NCBI GenBank assembly: GCA_037953745.1
Contig: JBAKBP010007591.1
Coordinates: 1-64,000, forward strand
Origin: Lithodes maja
Lineage: Eukaryota > Arthropoda > Malacostraca > Decapoda > Lithodidae
DNA length: 64,000 nucleotides
Direction: 5' to 3'
Below, in pieces: positions 11,720-21,679 of the stretch (positions are counted from its first letter, which is position 1; each line of letters starts with the position of its first letter). The notes under the pieces are model-generated. The model saw nothing but the letters and a program-made list of their open reading frames with translations. It ran no database searches and had not been told where the DNA came from. The position numbers were made by a program, and so were the translations under genes.

Positions 11720-12220
11720 GTACTGTGACGCACGTCAGCTCCCCAGCGACCACGAGGGGGCAGCGGTTGGCTCCCCATCCACTTCTCCCCTCTCCCCAGG
11801 CAGTGTTATGGGCTGTAGTTTATTGATTAAGTTCTAGTTTCTTCCTAGTGCATCATAGTGTCACAGGTAGTCCAGAAGTACTCTTGATTTTCACCTGTGA
11901 CAATGCATTGTATTTTATTCCAGCTGTCATAGATTTAATGTATTAGATGACTCGTGGAAGTTGGAGAGTGTGAGTGAGTGAGAGATAGAGAGAGAGAGAG
12001 AGAAATCAGAGCGGGGTTGTATTGGCAGATCGATATCGTGTAACTTGGTTAGTTACGTCATCTCTCGGGCGCCTGATTCGTCGCTGGGCTCCTCCCTCCT
12101 GCTCCGTCACCGCTTTCCCGCCACGTCGGGAAGGGGTACGCCTACACGCACGGACTCCCTTGTGACTTCCACGGGCAGAGCTCCTCTTAGTGCTGTAACG
12201 CTAACATCCCTTTGCAATCT

Positions 12221-14667
12221 AGAGCAGTTAGTTAGTTCAGCAACCCACCCGTATCCCGGATCGCATCGGAGATCGGCCCAACATTCTTGACCTGTTTCTG
12301 ACTTCTAACCCTTCTTCTTATACTGTCGATCTTTTCTCTCCTTTGGGCTCCTCCGACCATAAACTTATCTCTGTCACCTGTCCTATCTCTCCAGTACAGC
12401 CACCCGATCCTCCTAGCCGGCGGCGCTTGTGGCACTTTGGCGCTACCGACTGGGAGGCTCTTCGGCAGTACTTCTTTGATTTCCCATGGAATGATTTCTG
12501 CTTCCATGGCCGAGGACCCTCGGAGAGTGCTGAACGCATTACCGAGGTAATCCTATCGGGCATGGAAGCATACATTCCATTCTCTTTCTCTCAGACTAAT
12601 GCTAAAAAATCTTGGTTTACTCACGCCTGTTCTACTGCTGTCCGCAATAAGGAGGAAGCATTCAAACGGTACCGACGCCTTAAAACTCAAGACTCTCATT
12701 CTTCATATGTTTCTGCCCGGAATCAAGCCAAATCTGTTCTTCGACTTGCCAAACACTCTTTCATCAATAATAAATGCACTGAACTATCCAACTCTAGCTC
12801 TTCCCAAGCTTTCTGGCATCTAGCCAAAAACCTCTCCAACAATTTCTCTTCCTCGTCTTTCCCTCCCCTTTCCCACTCTGATGGCACAACCATCACTTCT
12901 TCCTCTGACAAAGCTAAACTCTTCGCTCAAACTTTTGCTAGAAACTCCACCTTGGATGATTCCGGTGCTATTCCTCCCTCTCCGCCCTCCTCTCTCTTAC
13001 TTATGCCTAATATCCTAATCTCTTCTAAAGATGTACTTTCTACCCTCTCTGGGCTTAACACTAATAAGGCGTACGGTCCGGACGGTGTTCCTCCTGTTGT
13101 TCTCAAAAACTGTGCTTCCGTGCTGACTCCCTGCCTAGGCAAACTCTTTCGTCTCTGTCTATCCTCTAACGTCTTCCCTTCATGCTGGAAGTTTGCTCAC
13201 ATTCAACCTTTCCCAAAGAAGGGTGACCGCTCTCAACCCTCCAACTATCGTCCAATTGCTCTTATCTCTTGTCTTTCTAAAGTTTTTGAAACTATTCTTG
13301 CTTCCAAATTTCTTAAGCATTTCTCTTCTCATAATCTGCTCTCAGATCGCCAGTATGGCTTCCTTAAGGGTCGCTCTACTGGTGATCTTCTTTCATATCT
13401 TACTAACTCTTGGTCATCCTCCTTTCGGGACTTCGGTGAGACTTTTTCTATTGCACTAGACATATCGAAAGCCTTCGATAGAGTCTGGCATAAATCTTTA
13501 ATTTCTAAACTACCCTCCTTCGGTTTCTATCCCTCCATCTGTGCCTTTGTCTCTAATTTCCTTTCCGGCCGTTCCATAGCTGCGGTTGTGGATGGCCATT
13601 GTTCACTTCCTCACCCTATAAACTCCGGTGTTCCTCAGGGCTCTGTCCTATTTCCTATTCTCTTTCTAATTTTTATAAATGATCTCCTGAAATGTACCTT
13701 AATTCCCATCCATTCATACACAGACGACTCAACCTTACACTACTCCATTATTTTTTCAGAACGCCCCAGCCAGTAATCCCTCAACGACAAACGTAATGAA
13801 GCCATAGAACTTTTAAATTCTGATCTAAATACTATTTCCAATTGGGGCAGAGAAAACCTTGTTAACTTTAATGCTTCTAAGACCCAATTTCTCCATCTAT
13901 CTACCCGTCAGGATCTCCCAGCGGACTATCCCTTATTCTTCAACAATACAAAAATCAACCCTTCATCTTCTCTCAATATTCTTGGTGTCTCTTTTTCTTC
14001 TGCTCTCATTTGGAGGGACCATATTACCAGTCTTGCTAAGGCAGCCTCCCAGAAGCTGGGTGTGCTCAACCGCCTTAGGGGGTTCTTTTCCCCTGCACAG
14101 CTTCTTGCTCTGTACAGGGGCATAGTGCGCCCTTGTATTGAGTATTGTTCACATGTGTGGGGAGGTTCCTCTCACACCGCTCTCCTAGACAAAGTTGAAA
14201 GGAAGGCCTTTCGTATCATTAACTCCCGTCCACTCACAAACTCTCTGCAATCTCTCTCTCTCCGCCGCAATGTTGCATCTCTCTCGCTATTCTATCGCTA
14301 CTATAATAATCAGTGTTCCTCAGAGCTATCCCAGTGCATACCACCTCCTTTACGTAGGGCACGTGGTACCCGTCTTGCAACTCAATCCCACCCCTACTCT
14401 GTGCAACTCTCCAACCCAAGAGTGAAACGTTACTCTCAAACTTTCTTCTACTCAACATCTGAGCTCTGGAACTCTCTCCCAGAATCAGTCTTTCCCTCTT
14501 CCTATGACTTAAATTGCTTCAAACTCTGTGTGTCCAGGCATTTTGGCTCGAACGTCCCTTGATTTTGGCCCTGTCACTCTTTCAACTATGGGGGAGGCAC
14601 TCGCTATAGGCAGTTATGCCTTTTGCCTCCCTCAATCACATAGAAAAAAAAAAAAAAAAAAAAAAAA
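12221..14667 (+). mobile_element. Jockey-like LINE nested in the 5' LTR
   Basis: The 3' LTR reads continuously through TTTGCAATCTATCAGCCC (22168 region). The 5' LTR is split at the same place, TTTGCAATCT ending at 12220 and ATCTATCAGCCC resuming at 14667. The insert ends in 24 A residues (14644-14667), giving a short target duplication AATCT or ATCT whose exact length is hidden by the A tail. The insert starts inside the region between endonuclease and RT, so it is strongly 5'-truncated. Confidence 0.93.
12235..14562 (+). pseudogene. Reverse transcriptase of the nested Jockey-like LINE
   Basis: The frame is open from LVQQPTRIPDRIGD (12235) to a TGA at 14560-14562, except for a TAA at 13774-13776. 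Motifs: NKAYGPDGVPPVVLK, PFPKKGDRSQPSNYRPIAL, QYGFLKGRSTGD, ALDISKAFDRVWHKS and SGVPQGSVLFPILFLIFIND. The catalytic box reads YTDD in place of YADD. After the stop the same frame goes on through NWGRENLVNFNASKTQF and SLRRNVASLSLFYRYY to the C-terminus. It is inactive: the endonuclease is absent and a nonsense codon is present. It is the same family as the element at 18-2792. Confidence 0.88.
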
Positions 14668-16002
14668 TCTATCAGCCCACCTCACCCCCCTATTGCGAAC
14701 TTTATCTACCACTGCTTACCTTCTTTTCTCTGTATATCCTACTATTAATTAACTGCCCTTCCCCTTGACGTTGATTTCATATATCCGTCACTGTATTATA
14801 CAGCAAGCTCTCAGAGATATTATATGTAATTAGTTAGGCATTTTGGATCAGAGGGTTATCCATTTTGGCTTGGGGAGGTTTGGCATACTCATTGTGTTGC
14901 CCCTACCTTATTTTCTTGGGTGTCTGCCAGGTCAGTCGATGCTAGACTGGGGAGAGGCTATCAGGTTACAGTTTCCAATGAGCATAGACTTCGTTGAGCC
15001 TATGCAACTGTACCGGATACCTGCGGAGGCCTAGGTAAATTTCTTGTCTGTGTACCTTAGAGCCTAGCACTGTGTTGGCGTGAGGGCGTTTGCCTAGTCC
15101 ACCCAGCACTGTGCTAGCTCGTTAGCTTTTGACTTAGGAGGGTCGCCAGGAGAGCACCAGGTACACAAGATCTGGATCTCTCAAGAGAGTACCCCGTCAT
15201 TTAATGTAACTAGGCGCACAGACTTGAGAATGACACTAGGCTACCGAGCAGGTGGCTCGGCCCAGGTAGCCTAGCCTACGACTCCCCTGCTAGACTTCGT
15301 CCACCTGGCAGACCCCCGATTAGGGTTTGTAATCTCATTGTGTATATGTGTGCAGCATTATTGTTCCTTATGTTTATAGTAAGTCGTGATTGTTGCTAAG
15401 AGACCTAACCAGAGCAGGCTTGTGCCTGGTGGGAGAAAGCACATCTTTTTGTGGTTAGAGTTTAGACTGCCGACTGTTTTATAATTACACCTGTGCCACA
15501 TAACACCGTATGTCCCTACACTATATATGTTCCCACAGTAATAATACACAGTTCAGAATCCGAGATGTACTTCTTAGTTGCATCTGACTTTTGCAGAAGA
15601 TTCCTGCATGATGCTTTAGGACTTTCTTTGTTTCACTTTCTTTCAGACAGGAGTGACAGTTTACTGATTATTTAACGAAACGTTAATTATCCTTCTTCTA
15701 GTTTGCTATTAAATCGTTGCTGCAATTTAATTACGCTATCTATCTTTTTCCTTGTATACCTTAATAAAGTAATCGTATGTTGTATGTGTATAGGCTGCTT
15801 CAGTGATCAGCAGCCTATAGTGTGCACCTTTTACCGAGTCATAGGATACCTCGTTGTCCAGGCACGACTCAGGGCGGTATAGGTGTTTTGTTCTCCAGTG
15901 GTTAAGGCAGGGGATGGAACTAGTGTTACCGTTGTTGCATTTAGCCTTATCTAGTCCAATGATGAAGAGCCCTGTGTCTTGTAGAACCTGGATCGTAACA
16001 AA

Positions 16003-16010
16003 TGGCGACC
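16003..16010 (+). other. Primer-binding site of the LTR element
   Basis: TGGCGACC begins two bases after the 5' LTR, at the expected place for a tRNA primer-binding site (TGG is complementary to the tRNA CCA end). The primer tRNA was not identified. Confidence 0.65.
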
Positions 16011-16223
16011 TTGCTTAGGATTTTGTGAACTTAAGAAATACTGTGGGAGTATAGTAGTAATTTTTGTTATTATTGAGGAATACAGTGGACACAGATTTTT
16101 TTTTTTGGCAGGCAGTATAACACATAAAGAGGCTTCACATAACTTTAAGTGAATAGGTGCTTGCATAAGATATTATAGATACTTTTTTTTTTGTATAAAC
16201 TTGCACACTTCTCAGTATACACC

Positions 16224-17756
16224 ATGTCTAGCAACAGCTCAGTTAACGGGGATAATCAGACAGTACAGCCTACGGGTGTTGAGCAGCAGCAGGAATTTAA
16301 TGATGGCATCAGAGTTATTAATTGTGAGGCTGATGCGAGGAAGTTTGTGGAGATACCAGTAACAGCGAGTCGGTTGGAGGGGATTGATTGCTATGGTTTG
16401 CGTTGTTTGGCCACGGTCCTGGGGCGTGTCGGCTTTGGCAGCATGTCTAAGAGTGACATGGTGGCTTGTGTGTTGGGTGGTGGCAGTGGGTTGCAGGGTG
16501 GAGCGGGGGCTTGGGAGCCTTTATCCAAGCCTCCCTTCCACTCTACTCCTATCGCGCCCCCTAGGTTACCAGACCTTGGCACGCTTCCGCAATCTGATAG
16601 TCGCTGGCAGCGTGGTTTACCCCTGGGTGAGCCACTGGGTGGGTCTCCTATAATTGCTCCTCCCCCTCAGGGTTTGACTGCTGATATGTTGTTACAACTG
16701 GAGTTGGCTAAGATCCAGCGTGAAGTTGAGATGGCTAAGATTCAGGCGGAGATGGCTAAGATTCAGGCTGAGGAGAGGACAGCATGCCATGAGGCAGAGT
16801 TGCAGGTTGAAGCAACTAGGTACTGTGCTGAGATGGATGTTGAGAAATCTAGGGTGGAGACAACAGGGCGGCATCTTGGTTCTGGGAATCGTGGGTCTGA
16901 GTCTTTATCGCACTTGCTTAAATTAGTCCCTGTGTTCGATGTGTCTGGTGTGACTGAGTTTTTTGCACGGTTTGAGAAGAAGTGTCGGGAGCATGAGTGG
17001 CCGGAGATTAAGTGGGCAGCCCTTGTATCAACAAAGCTTGTTGGGAAAGGTCTCAAGGCATATGACTCGCTGTCATTGGAGGACTGTACTAACTCTGTGG
17101 TGTTAAAGGAGGCTGTGCTCCGGGCCTATGAGTTGCAACCAGAAACCTACCGGTTGAAATTTCGGGGCGTTGTAAAGAGCAAGGAGAGTTCTTTCCTTGA
17201 ACATTCCCGGGAACTGACTGACACTATGGGGAACTGGCTCCGGTCTGAGAATGCGACAACAGTTGATCAGGTTAAGCAGTTATTTTTGTTGGAGCAGTTC
17301 TTCCGGTGCACAGGCAGCGACCTGACATTAAACCTGAAGGAAAAATGCCCTAAGACCGTAGAGGAGGCAGCAAAGCTTGCTGACCTCCGGCTTTCTTTGA
17401 TTCGTGGGTGCGGGTCTGCTCATCGTAGTGAGACAGGTAACAAGGGGCGTAACACTCCACCCCCCAAAGTCAATGAAGCACAAAATAACACTGTAAAAAG
17501 TAAGAGCAATGATACCCATTATAACTACAAACACAAAACCGTCCCGTTTTCAAAAGGGCAGGGCCCTTCCCCACCACCTCATGGGCGGAAGTCTAGTGGT
17601 GAAGTGAAATGTTTTAAATATCAGAAGGTGGGTCACTTTGCACGTACATGTCTGAGTAATATTCCTGCTAAGCCTGTGTCTTTGGTTCGCAACATGGGGG
17701 TGTCTCTGAGCTCTTCTGCGTCTGCCCGGGGTAGGTCGTCAGTTGCGGGGACATAG
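16224..17756 (+). CDS. Gag protein of the Gmr1-type LTR element
   Basis: The 510-residue ORF begins at the ATG in ACCATGTCTAGC. Gag forms the particle and packages element RNA. A long charged helix rich in repeated MAKIQAE units (16730-16790) looks like a coiled coil. The middle part, with LVPVFDVSGVTEFFARFEKK and a region resembling Gypsy/SCAN-like capsid, is followed by a basic tail. One zinc-knuckle-like motif lies at 17610-17651, CFKYQKVGHFARTC; the second Cys of the CX2CX4HX4C pattern is Tyr, so the knuckle is probably damaged. The ORF ends at a TAG with no direct read-through into pol. Confidence 0.8.
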   Translation: MSSNSSVNGDNQTVQPTGVEQQQEFNDGIRVINCEADARKFVEIPVTASRLEGIDCYGLRCLATVLGRVGFGSMSKSDMVACVLGGGSGLQGGAGAWEPLSKPPFHSTPIAPPRLPDLGTLPQSDSRWQRGLPLGEPLGGSPIIAPPPQGLTADMLLQLELAKIQREVEMAKIQAEMAKIQAEERTACHEAELQVEATRYCAEMDVEKSRVETTGRHLGSGNRGSESLSHLLKLVPVFDVSGVTEFFARFEKKCREHEWPEIKWAALVSTKLVGKGLKAYDSLSLEDCTNSVVLKEAVLRAYELQPETYRLKFRGVVKSKESSFLEHSRELTDTMGNWLRSENATTVDQVKQLFLLEQFFRCTGSDLTLNLKEKCPKTVEEAAKLADLRLSLIRGCGSAHRSETGNKGRNTPPPKVNEAQNNTVKSKSNDTHYNYKHKTVPFSKGQGPSPPPHGRKSSGEVKCFKYQKVGHFARTCLSNIPAKPVSLVRNMGVSLSSSASARGRSSVAGT

Positions 17757-17828
17757 CCTGTGAAGAAGGGTTTGGAGGGCTCGACACCTGTCCAAGACAC
17801 TTTTTGCAGCCATTGAGGGCGCGGGCTT

Positions 17829-18428
17829 GTGAGCTGGGGGAATACTAAACAGCAGGTCAAATTGTTGCGTGACACTGGAGCATCACAGACACTTCTTAAA
17901 AATTTCACAGGCAAACCTATAAAGGCGGCTCGGGTTGTTGTGGTACAGGGGATCAATGCTACCAGGTCATACCCGTTGATTAGGTTGGAGCTGGAGGTGG
18001 ATGGTGTGTGTCGTGAACTTGATGTTGGGATCGTAGAGAGCTTGCCAGTTGAGGGCGTCGACCTCCTTCTGGGCAACGACTTTGCGGTGCTCACTTCGGA
18101 GGTTCCACCCTTAGTTGTTGCCGCGAGGCCGGCCGATGTTAATAGGGAGAATCGGGAGTGGGTCGAGAGGTGTCAGCTTAAACAGATGGCCTGTGCAGTC
18201 ACCCGTTCTCGCGCGTCAGTTCAGTCACAACCATTGTCTCAGTCTTCAGATCAGCGGAGGAAAGGTCCGAGGAAAGTAGCTAAAGGTGGATTTCAGGGTG
18301 TTGAGTCCGCGGCTTTTCTGGGGGACTCAGTAATGGCACCATTATTATTGTCTGGAGTGGACCCTGAGCCTGTATCACTGGGTGAACAGGCAGAGCCGTT
18401 TTGTAGCCAGGCAAGATCGGGTCTCTAA
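17829..18428 (+). pseudogene. Retropepsin-like protease region of the LTR element
   Basis: An aspartic protease that would process Gag-Pol. The active-site motif LLRDTGASQTLL and the later GVDLLLGNDFAV are the two hallmark retropepsin segments, about 65 residues apart. There is no ATG at the start. In this copy the stop at 17754 and another just before 17829 separate it from gag, and the frame ends at 18428 before the integrase. Linker sequence with LDALTPADISRLQIDDPELQ, in a neighbouring frame (18382-18624), bridges to the integrase. Confidence 0.8.
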
Positions 18429-18605
18429 GTCTAGTATAGGTGAGGGTAACAAAGTGCTCCGGGAGCAGCTTGATGCGTTGACACCTGCAGATATCAGTAG
18501 ACTTCAGATTGATGACCCTGAGCTCCAAAGCTACAGTCATGGCGCAATAGACCTCGAGAAGATGGGGATGCTAAGCCGGGGGATTTCTTCCGTTACGAAT
18601 GAATT

Positions 18606-19709
18606 TTGCACAGACGGTATCTAGACCCTAAATCGAAGTGGGAGGGTGGTGTGAGGGTAGTAGACCAGCTGGTTGTGCCAAGTGGGTGTCGTGAAAACCT
18701 ACTGCGGTTGGCTCATGATGTGCCAGTGGCAGGGCACCTGGGGGTAAGTAAGACGGTAGCGGCGTTGGGTAGATTGTTCTGGTGGCCAGGGATGAGGGCA
18801 GATGTTGGTGCATGGGTTGCAGGGTGTGTAACGTGCCAGACTGTAGGAAAGCCCAACCAGGTGATACCCAAGGCTCCATTGTACCCCATTACTGTCATTG
18901 GGCCGCCTTTTAGTAAGATAGTTGTGGACATGGTTGGCCCTCTACCACCTACTAGTGCTGGGAATAAATTCTTATTGACTATAATGGATGTTGCTACGAG
19001 ATACCTGGATGCATACCCCATGCGTAATGGCTCAGCTAAGACTGTGGTCAAGAACTTGCTGCTTTACTGTTCAAGATACGGGTACCCGCGAGAAGTGCAG
19101 TCAGACCAGGGGTCAAATTTCACTTCGAACCTATTCCAACAAACTCTCCAGCAGCATGGCATATGCTCTGTCGTTTCATCTGCCTATCACCCCGAGAGTC
19201 AGGGGGCACTTGAGAGGTGGCACTCGACCCTCAAGAGTATGCTTAAATGTTACTGCTTGGAGAATGGCAAGGAGTGGGATCTGGGGCTGCCTTATGTGTT
19301 GTTCGCGGCGAGAGAGGTACCTGGTGAGAGTTTGGGTTTCAGCCCCAACCAGCTTGTTTTTGGCCATAACGTCAGAGGTCCACTGTCCATGGTGAAAGAG
19401 ATATGGGAAGGTCTGCAGAAACCATGCTCAGTGTTGAAGTACGTTCTCGAGAGTCGTGAAAGGATGGTAAATTGTATGGAGTCGGCAGGGAGGAATTTGG
19501 TAGACTCTCAGGAGAAAATAAAGGACCGTTACGATGTGAAGACGAAGCTCCGGGAGTTTGGGGTGGGGCAGGAGGTTATGTTGTTGCTGCCTCTGCCAGG
19601 TCATCCACTGTCAGCAAAGTATACGGGTCCTTATTTTGTCACTAAGAAGCTGTCGGACCTAGATTATCTTGTTGCAACCCCTGACAGAAACATCAATTAT
19701 GCCATGTGA
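18606..19709 (+). pseudogene. Integrase of the Gmr1-type element, located upstream of RT
   Basis: It inserts the cDNA into the host genome. The N-terminal HHCC zinc site is visible (HDVPVAGHLG, then CVTCQ). The catalytic core has VVDMVGPLPP, QSDQGSNFTS and the Glu in ESQGALERWHSTLK, so the DDE triad is complete. The C-terminal part has AKYTGPYFVTKKLSDLDYLV, a GPY/F-type module typical of Gypsy/retroviral integrases. The ORF itself is uninterrupted (18606-19709) and overlaps the RT frame by four bases. The in-frame start is not ATG, so it is expected to be made as part of Pol, which is broken here. Confidence 0.9.
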
Positions 19710-20623
19710 ACTTGATGAAGGAGTTTGTGAGGCGCCCCTCAGAGCCTCTCACTGTCCCCGTGTTGGTCTGCAGCGGCCAAGGTGGAGAAGGAGGGGGGGA
19801 TAGTCATGCTCTGGGGGAAGATAGCTGGGATTGCCATGTTTCTGCGGAACAGTGGGCGGGGAATTGTGTTCAGGTGGCAGAGCAGGCTATTGAGCACCTG
19901 CCTGAGCAACAGCGTGCAGCTGTGCGCCACCTGTTCCAGTCATACCCCGCTGTTTTCGCGGAGCACCCAGGCCTCACAACTCAGACGGTGCATGATGTTG
20001 ACATGGGAGACAACCCGCCCTTCAAGTCAGTGCCTTATCGTGTGCCTCCTATCAAATTGCCAGCCCTCCGGGAGGAGCTGAGGTATATGATAGAGAGAGG
20101 GCTGATTAAGGTAGGGCCGGTGCGTTGGACCTCCCTGGTAACTCTGCAGCCTTATCCAGACGGGAAGGTGCGTTTCTGTATAGACTTTCGCAGACTTAAT
20201 GGCTTGACCGCCACCAATCCTTACCCCCTTCCTCGCATCGATGACAGTGTTGACAAAATCGGGAATGCCGCATACCTCACCAAGGTCGACCTGGTGAAGG
20301 GTTATTGGCAGGTGTCCCTGTCTGCGCGAGCGAAGGAGGTATGCGGCTTTTGTGTGGACGGCAAGACATATATGTGCAATGTCATGCCTTATGGGTTGAA
20401 AAACGCACCTGCTATCTTCCAAAGTCTGATGAATGATATTGTTAGTGACATTCCCAATTGTACTGTATATCTCTATGATGTCAATGTCTATGATACTGAT
20501 TTTGGTAGTCACTGCGAGCATCTTAATATCTTATTTCGGAAGCTGTGTGAAGCTTGGTTGGTCGTGAACCGGGGAAATGCGACTTTGTGCAGGCAACTGT
20601 GCAGTATCTTGGCTTTGTTGTAG
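19706..20623 (+). pseudogene. Reverse transcriptase of the Gmr1-type element, catalytic site altered
   Basis: RT with Gypsy-type motifs: MIERGLIKVGPVRW, VRFCIDFRRLNGLT, YLTKVDLVKGYWQV and VMPYGLKNAPAIFQ. The catalytic box, normally Y/F-x-D-D, reads VYLYDVNVYD: the first Asp codon is TAT (Tyr) at 20474-20476, so polymerase activity should be lost. Frame changes occur near 20570 (G run) and near 20645 (C-rich run). After them the downstream thumb (FVQATVQYLGFVVGLG) continues in another frame. Confidence 0.88.
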
Positions 20624-21285
20624 GTTTGGGACGGGTGTCCCCCTCCCCCAGAGCAAGATACTGGCCATCGATCGGTTTCCCAAGCCAACCACCAAGCGTC
20701 AGATCATGCGCTTTCTAGGCATGATAGGCTACTACAGACGCTTTATACAAGGGTATTCGACTGTTCTTGCTCCCCTGACTGATCTTTTGGCAAAGACGGT
20801 GAAGTTTTGGTGGTCACCTGAGTGTGAAAAGGCGTTTGGGTTAGTGAAGCACTTACTATGCACCCATCCTATTCTCAGGGCGCCGGACTCTACAAGGAGT
20901 TTTCAGCTGGCGACAGACGCCAGTCGTGTTGGGGCCGGTGCAGTCCTCTTGCAAACGGACGACGAGGGTCTGGAGCACCCCGTCAGCTTTTACTCTAAAA
21001 AGTTCAACTCCGCTCAGAGGAACTTATTCTACCATCGAGAAAGAGTTGTTGGCGATTGTGCTTGCTTTGAAGCACTTTGAGGTGTATGTTCCAGCCTTTG
21101 GTCCGGTCGTGGTCATTTACACAGATCACCACCCTCTAAAGTTCCTCAACCAGTTCCACAACCGGAACATGCGGCTGACACGGTGGTCACTTATGATCCA
21201 AGAATACAATCTTGATATCAGGCATATTGCCGGTTGTGATAACGTTATAGCTGACTATCTTTCGAGGGTGGAGGACAAGGGGTAG
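20600..21285 (+). pseudogene. RT thumb and RNase H of the Gmr1-type element
   Basis: RNase H removes the RNA strand during cDNA synthesis. Readable segments: ILAIDRFPKPTTKRQIMRFL, GYYRRFIQGYSTVLAPLTDL, FQLATDASRVGAGAVLLQ, IEKELLAIVLALKHFE, VVIYTDHHPLKFL and IRHIAGCDNVIADYLSRV. The acidic residues (TDAS, E in KELLAI, TDHH) are kept. The frame changes once more near 21030. The TAG at 21283-21285 ends pol directly before the 3' non-coding region, confirming that no integrase follows. Confidence 0.88.
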
Positions 21286-21660
21286 ATGGCCACAGGTTGT
21301 GTGGGATGCGTGGAGGAAAATAGGCTACATATATTTAAAGCCGAACAAAAACAACAATAAAATTTAAAATCAACATAAAAACTCTTTCTGTTATAGTAAA
21401 TTTAAGTATGTTTTGTTACAGCTGAAGCACTAGCTATTAGTGGGCTGAGTTTCGTAGAACTCGCTTTCGGAGCGTAACAATTTTAAGTTTTGCTATTGTG
21501 TTGAGGGGGTAAATATGTAAGTTTGTTTCATTTTATAAGTATGTCTTTTTGTGAAACCTATATGCTGTATTATTGTGCTGGGGTGGGGAGGTTAGGTGAC
21601 GTGTGGCGGCACTCGCCGATTTCAGATATCAGAACTTGCCTAATGTTAAGTGTCTAATAT
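21286..21660 (+). other. 3' internal non-coding region of the LTR element
   Basis: No coding potential for env or another ORF was seen between the pol stop and the polypurine tract. The sequence is AT-rich, then GC-rich. Confidence 0.6.
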
Positions 21661-21679
21661 CTGGGGGAGGGTGGGGGGG
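21661..21679 (+). other. Polypurine tract
   Basis: A G-rich purine run interrupted by only a few T residues ends directly at the start of the 3' LTR. This is the expected plus-strand priming site. Confidence 0.75.

Larger units (their letters stand above)
11724..16000 (+). repeat. 5' LTR of the Gmr1-type element, interrupted by a LINE
   Basis: It begins TGTGACGCACGTCAGC and ends GGATCGTAACA. Without the 12221-14667 insertion it is about 1.83 kb, matching the 3' LTR (21680-23505) closely along both flanks of the insertion. A (GA)n run lies at about 11983-12003. An AATAAA is near 15763, matching the one at 23268-23273 in the 3' LTR. Confidence 0.93.

Noticed and set aside
16224..21285. Endogenous retrovirus with env
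   Set aside because: No ORF follows RNase H before the PPT, and the domain order is not retroviral.
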